DNA of 7,903 nt from an uncultured Pseudomonadota bacterium (lineage in GTDB: Bacteria > Myxococcota_A > UBA796 > GCA-2862545): assembly GCA_937891875.1 (NCBI GenBank), contig CALATR010000332.1:1-7903 (forward strand), given 5' to 3'. Each line of letters opens with the position of its first letter. Positions within the stretch are counted from its first letter, which is position 1. Position numbers and translations under genes: made by a program. Positions 5,466 through 7,903 of this stretch are shown here, in pieces. The notes under the pieces are model-generated. The model made no database searches and had not been told where the DNA came from. It saw only the letters and a list, made by a program, of their open reading frames with translations.

Positions 5466-6728
5466 ATGGTGCTTCCCTTCCTCTTCGCTCTCACGATGTC
5501 CACCGCCGAGGCGAAGGACCAGCCCCAGGTCGCCGTCGTCGGATTGCACGACGATGCCCTGGATGACGCCGAGCAGCGCGCCGCAGTGCGCCAGCTCGCG
5601 GCCGCCCTGGAGGACGGCAAGCGCTTCCGCGTCCTGGCTCCCGACGACGTAGCGCGTGTGATCTCCGGTCGCGAGGAGCTCATCCTCGCCGAGGCCTACC
5701 TGTCCCCTGGGCGCCGGCTGCTCGACGACGGCCGCACCCTGCACGATCAGGCCCAGCCCGAAGAGGCCATCCCGGTGCTCGAGCAGGCGGTCGAGTCCCT
5801 CAACGACGCCATGTCCGCCGCCGACGCCAGCCGCGACCTGTGGGAAGCCCTGCTCTATCTTGGAGCTTGCCACGAGGAGATCGGCCGTTCCGACGACGCC
5901 GCCAGGTCCTGGTCCGAGGCGGTCGCCCTGAGCCCGGAGCGCCAGCCCGACGCGGCTCGGATCCCGCCCAACATCGTCCGCAGCTACCTCGCCGCCCGCG
6001 AGAGCGCGCAGAAGAAGACCGGTGGCATGACCATCAAGGCCCCCGGGCAGGCGACCATCAGCGTCAACGGCCGCAACCTCGGTCCCGCCCCGGTCAAGCT
6101 GGAGTCGGCCCCCGCGGGCACGATCCACATCCGCGCCCGCGCACCGTCCGGCGGCACCGCCTACAAGAAGGTGCAGATCGTGCCCGGCGCCTCGGGCACC
6201 GTCGAGCTGCAGCCTGGCGCGTTGCGCCTCCCCCCCGCCGGAGACGTGCGCTTCGCCCGGATCCGCGCGACGACCGATCTGTACAAGGCCATCGGCCAGC
6301 AGACGAAGACCGACCTCGTCCTGGTCGCCGGCGGCCACGACGGCACGGTCTCGGTCCAGCTCTACGCCCCGCCGGCAGACGCCTTCTCCAACGCGGTCGA
6401 GGTCCCCTACCAGGGTGACTCCGTGGACGAGGTGATCAACGCCCTGCCCGGCCTGCTCCAGGTCGTGACCGACGACGGCACCCTGCCGACCATCGCGACG
6501 TCGCCGACGGCCGGCCCGCTCGACCCGGCGGACAATGCGCTCCTCGCGTCCCTGCTGCTCGACCCGAAGCCCCTCGCCCCGCCGCCTCCGCAGAAGGGCC
6601 GCCGCACGACAGCCATTCTCGCTGGCGGTGTGGGAGCGCTGATCGTCGGCGGTGCGGTGACCGGGGTGCTCCTCGCCAACAGCGGCGACGGCAACAACGG
6701 CACGATCATCGTCGGCCCGGTACAGTAG
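5466..6728 (+). CDS. Exported PEGA-domain protein with TPR-like region and C-terminal hydrophobic segment
   Basis: A 420-residue envelope protein. Residues 1-16 form a short signal-like segment ending STAEA. Residues 21-65 (VAVVGLHDD..., then FRVLAPDDVARVI) resemble the N-terminal fold of CsgG/TolB-like lipoprotein domains, though weakly. Residues 95-160 hold one or two TPR-like helix pairs (QPEEAIPVLEQAVESL and YLGACHEEIGRSDDAARSW). A PEGA domain spans about 186-250 (ISVNGRNLGPAPVKLE, then a beta-rich end). A further alpha/beta region follows (260-340), then a Pro-rich linker (367-377), Lys/Arg, a hydrophobic Gly/Ala/Val helix (383-404) and a polar tail. ATG 5466 is preferred: GGAG lies 11 nt upstream, it follows the possible -10, and codons before it are less GC-biased at position 3. 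A GTG at 5424 would give a longer signal with Arg3 and remains possible. Same domain type as the nearby kinase; specific role unknown. Confidence 0.9.
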   Translation: MVLPFLFALTMSTAEAKDQPQVAVVGLHDDALDDAEQRAAVRQLAAALEDGKRFRVLAPDDVARVISGREELILAEAYLSPGRRLLDDGRTLHDQAQPEEAIPVLEQAVESLNDAMSAADASRDLWEALLYLGACHEEIGRSDDAARSWSEAVALSPERQPDAARIPPNIVRSYLAARESAQKKTGGMTIKAPGQATISVNGRNLGPAPVKLESAPAGTIHIRARAPSGGTAYKKVQIVPGASGTVELQPGALRLPPAGDVRFARIRATTDLYKAIGQQTKTDLVLVAGGHDGTVSVQLYAPPADAFSNAVEVPYQGDSVDEVINALPGLLQVVTDDGTLPTIATSPTAGPLDPADNALLASLLLDPKPLAPPPPQKGRRTTAILAGGVGALIVGGAVTGVLLANSGDGNNGTIIVGPVQ

Positions 6729-6739
6729 GCCGCAGAAAA

Positions 6740-6763
6740 CCGCGCAACTACCCGCGCAACTAC
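6740..6763. repeat. Perfect 12-bp tandem duplication between convergent genes
   Basis: CCGCGCAACTAC occurs at 6740-6751 and again immediately at 6752-6763 without mismatch. It fills half of the 51-bp gap between the PEGA gene stop and the end of the convergent lipoprotein gene. No hairpin terminator with a T tract was found in this gap. Replication slippage is the simplest origin; a protein-binding or 3'-end role is speculative. Confidence 0.85.
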
Positions 6764-6779
6764 TCGGCTTGCAGGCTCG

Positions 6780-7406
6780 CTATTCGGGGGCTGCCGGCAC
6801 GCTCCAGCTCCCCTCGAACACCTTCTCGCCGTCCGGGTGCGGGGCGATGATCTTGAAGGTGCAGGACTCGGCGCCGTTCTTGCCCGGACTCGTGATCCGG
6901 CGCAGGGGCGACAGGGTGTAGCCGCGCTCCTGACCCGCGTAGACCACCTCGTACTCGCGCTCCCAGGGGTCGCGGGTGTCCGTCTTGACGGTGCCGTCGG
7001 GAAGGGTGCGGGTCACCTCGCACTCGACGACGTTCTTCACCTTCCAGGTGCCCCGCTCGCCCACGTTGGGGACCATGAAGGAGCCGTAGAGGATGTACTC
7101 GCCCTCCGGCAGCTCCCCGGGGTTTGCGCCCATCATGGTGTCGCAGCGCCGGGGGTTGTCACCCTTGGGGCAGATGCCGAGGCTGTTCTCGTCGAACGGG
7201 CGCACGCCCTGGCGCATGTCGTTGACGGTGTCCGCGAGGATCTGCTCTTCGAACGCCGACAACACGAGGCCACCGCCGCTGCCGGCCCCGTCCGTCGAGG
7301 CCCCGCCGGTCTTCCCCGCACAGATGTCCGCGCAGGCTGCCTCGTCGACCTGGGCAGGCCCGGTGCAGGCGATGACGGTGGCAAGGAGCGGGACGAAGCG
7401 GCGCAT
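6780..7406 (-). CDS. Predicted lipoprotein with six conserved-looking cysteines, function unknown
   Basis: A 208-residue protein with a very short lipoprotein signal: MRR, a hydrophobic stretch and the lipobox VIAC with Cys14 as the lipidated residue. The mature chain has a Cys pair at 25 and 29, a Gly/Ser/Ala-rich flexible linker (31-46), then a folded region. Further cysteines at 79, 88, 129 and 182 bring the total after the lipid Cys to six, compatible with three disulfides. From about residue 103 it looks beta-rich (EYILYGSFMV, GTWKVKNVVECEVTR, REYEVVYAG, CTFKIIAP, KVFEGSWSVP), like a small sandwich or barrel. AGGAGG on the minus strand (plus 7411-7416) lies 4 nt before the ATG and fixes the start. 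It is convergent with the PEGA gene and divergent from the right-edge gene. I do not recognise the family. A surface or periplasmic binding role is possible but unproven. Confidence 0.85.
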   Translation of the reverse strand: MRRFVPLLATVIACTGPAQVDEAACADICAGKTGGASTDGAGSGGGLVLSAFEEQILADTVNDMRQGVRPFDENSLGICPKGDNPRRCDTMMGANPGELPEGEYILYGSFMVPNVGERGTWKVKNVVECEVTRTLPDGTVKTDTRDPWEREYEVVYAGQERGYTLSPLRRITSPGKNGAESCTFKIIAPHPDGEKVFEGSWSVPAAPE

Positions 7407-7433
7407 GAAACCTCCTGGGGGGTCGACGGGCGG

Positions 7434-7442
7434 AGGCTAGCA
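7434..7442 (-). promoter_or_regulatory. Possible extended -10 element for the 208-residue lipoprotein gene
   Basis: Read on the minus strand this is TGCTAGCCT: an extended TGn followed by TAGCCT, which keeps the first TA and last T of the -10 consensus. It lies about 28 bp upstream of the start codon, with the AGGAGG ribosome site between. No good -35 is present at normal spacing, which would fit an extended -10 promoter. The call rests on position and a short motif. Confidence 0.33.
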
Positions 7443-7507
7443 CGCCAGACACGGTCGGGGTACGCGGCCGATCTCGCAACGGTCGGTCTGCCCACCGAAG
7501 GTGCCCC

Positions 7508-7903
7508 GTGAGCCTGCAGCGCGCCCGCCTCCCGGACGGCTCCACCCCGTCCCTGCCCCCTGGTCCGGTCCCCTGCTTCGACCTCGTGGACTGGGTGGGC
7601 GAGCCCTTCGAGCTCCCCTGCGACGACCCCTGGCTCGACGGCGGAGGCGACGCGGCCCACGCCTACCTGGACGCCGCCGCGCGCGGATGGGACGACCACC
7701 CGGAGTGGATGGACTTCCTCGACGAGGACAGCCCCGTCCACGACCTCAAGCTCGCCGAGCGCGCGCTGTGCGCCTTCCCGATGCTGCAGACGATGCCGCA
7801 GGAGAAGGCGCTGCAGCACGTCGAGGTCGCGCCCAACAACGCCTTCGTCTTCAAGCGCGACAATGGCACCTATGGCGTGGTGCACTGCTGGCCGATCAAG
7901 TTC
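7508..7903 (+). CDS. N-terminal part of an unrecognised cytoplasmic protein (partial, GTG start)
   Basis: An open frame begins with GTG at 7508 and runs without a stop to the right edge, giving 132 residues. AAGG at 7497-7500 provides a ribosome site 7 nt upstream. Nearly every codon ends in G or C, as in the neighbouring genes, and no better start exists in the frame. There is no signal peptide or membrane segment, so it is probably cytoplasmic. The N-terminal half is rich in Asp, Trp and Pro (FDLVDWVGEPFELP, then DDPWLDGGG and GWDDHPEWMDFLDED). The later part, with VEVAPNNAFVFKRDNGTYGVVHCWPIKF at the edge, looks like beta strands of a folded domain. Cysteines occur at 23, 38, 88 and 127. 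I recognise no family, and the C-terminal portion is outside the window. It is divergent from the lipoprotein gene across 101 bp, in which no clear + strand promoter is visible. Confidence 0.75.
   Translation, partial: MSLQRARLPDGSTPSLPPGPVPCFDLVDWVGEPFELPCDDPWLDGGGDAAHAYLDAAARGWDDHPEWMDFLDEDSPVHDLKLAERALCAFPMLQTMPQEKALQHVEVAPNNAFVFKRDNGTYGVVHCWPIKF

Noticed and set aside
5402..5683. Upstream extension of the TPR gene to a start at 5683
   Set aside because: The extra 94 residues are Ser/Arg/Ala-rich, overlap the opposite-strand PEGA gene and would bury a good signal peptide internally.
4758..6338. A 526-codon minus-strand frame spanning the PEGA gene and part of the TPR gene
   Set aside because: It crosses two well-supported genes in another frame and has no domain or plausible start.
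7451..7486. Direct repeat ACGGTCGG (7451-7458 and 7479-7486) as an operator between divergent genes
   Set aside because: Eight-base repeats made of CGG/TCGG are expected by chance at this GC content, and the 28-bp spacing with no symmetry gives no extra support.

Overview
The window is very GC-rich, with coding codons ending almost always in G or C. It encodes proteins typical of predatory or soil delta-type bacteria: a Ser/Thr kinase with an HRDxSPxN catalytic loop, PEGA domains, tandem TPR proteins and small Cys-rich lipoproteins. This points to Myxococcota or a related former Deltaproteobacterium. That placement is inferred from domain style and base composition, not from a marker gene. 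No mobile element, CRISPR array, tRNA or rRNA was seen.

Layout: (1) the C-terminal end of a probable outer-membrane beta-barrel protein (+, cut by the left edge), followed after 41 bp by dapB (+), the lysine/diaminopimelate pathway reductase; (2) a small Cys-rich lipoprotein gene (+) behind a plausible promoter; (3) a transmembrane Ser/Thr protein kinase (+) with a cytoplasmic kinase domain, one membrane segment and three PEGA-like outer domains, behind a consensus -35 promoter; (4) a convergent gap with a short tandem repeat; (5) an exported protein made almost entirely of TPRs (-); (6) divergently from it, separated by about 64 bp, an envelope protein with a short-repeat helical region, one PEGA domain and a C-terminal hydrophobic segment (+); (7) a convergent gap with a perfect 12-bp tandem duplication; (8) a 208-residue Cys-containing lipoprotein (-); (9) divergently, the start of an unrecognised cytoplasmic protein with a GTG start that runs off the right edge (+).

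Apart from dapB, almost every gene encodes a membrane or exported product. The most coherent reading is an envelope neighbourhood in which a PEGA-bearing sensor kinase lies beside a TPR protein and a PEGA/TPR protein. The shared domains suggest a link at the cell surface, but nothing in the sequence proves the genes act together. I do not see strong evidence for a novel defence, mobile or biosynthetic system. The most useful leads are the kinase/TPR/PEGA grouping, the kinase promoter, the lipoproteins of unknown function and the unannotated right-edge gene.
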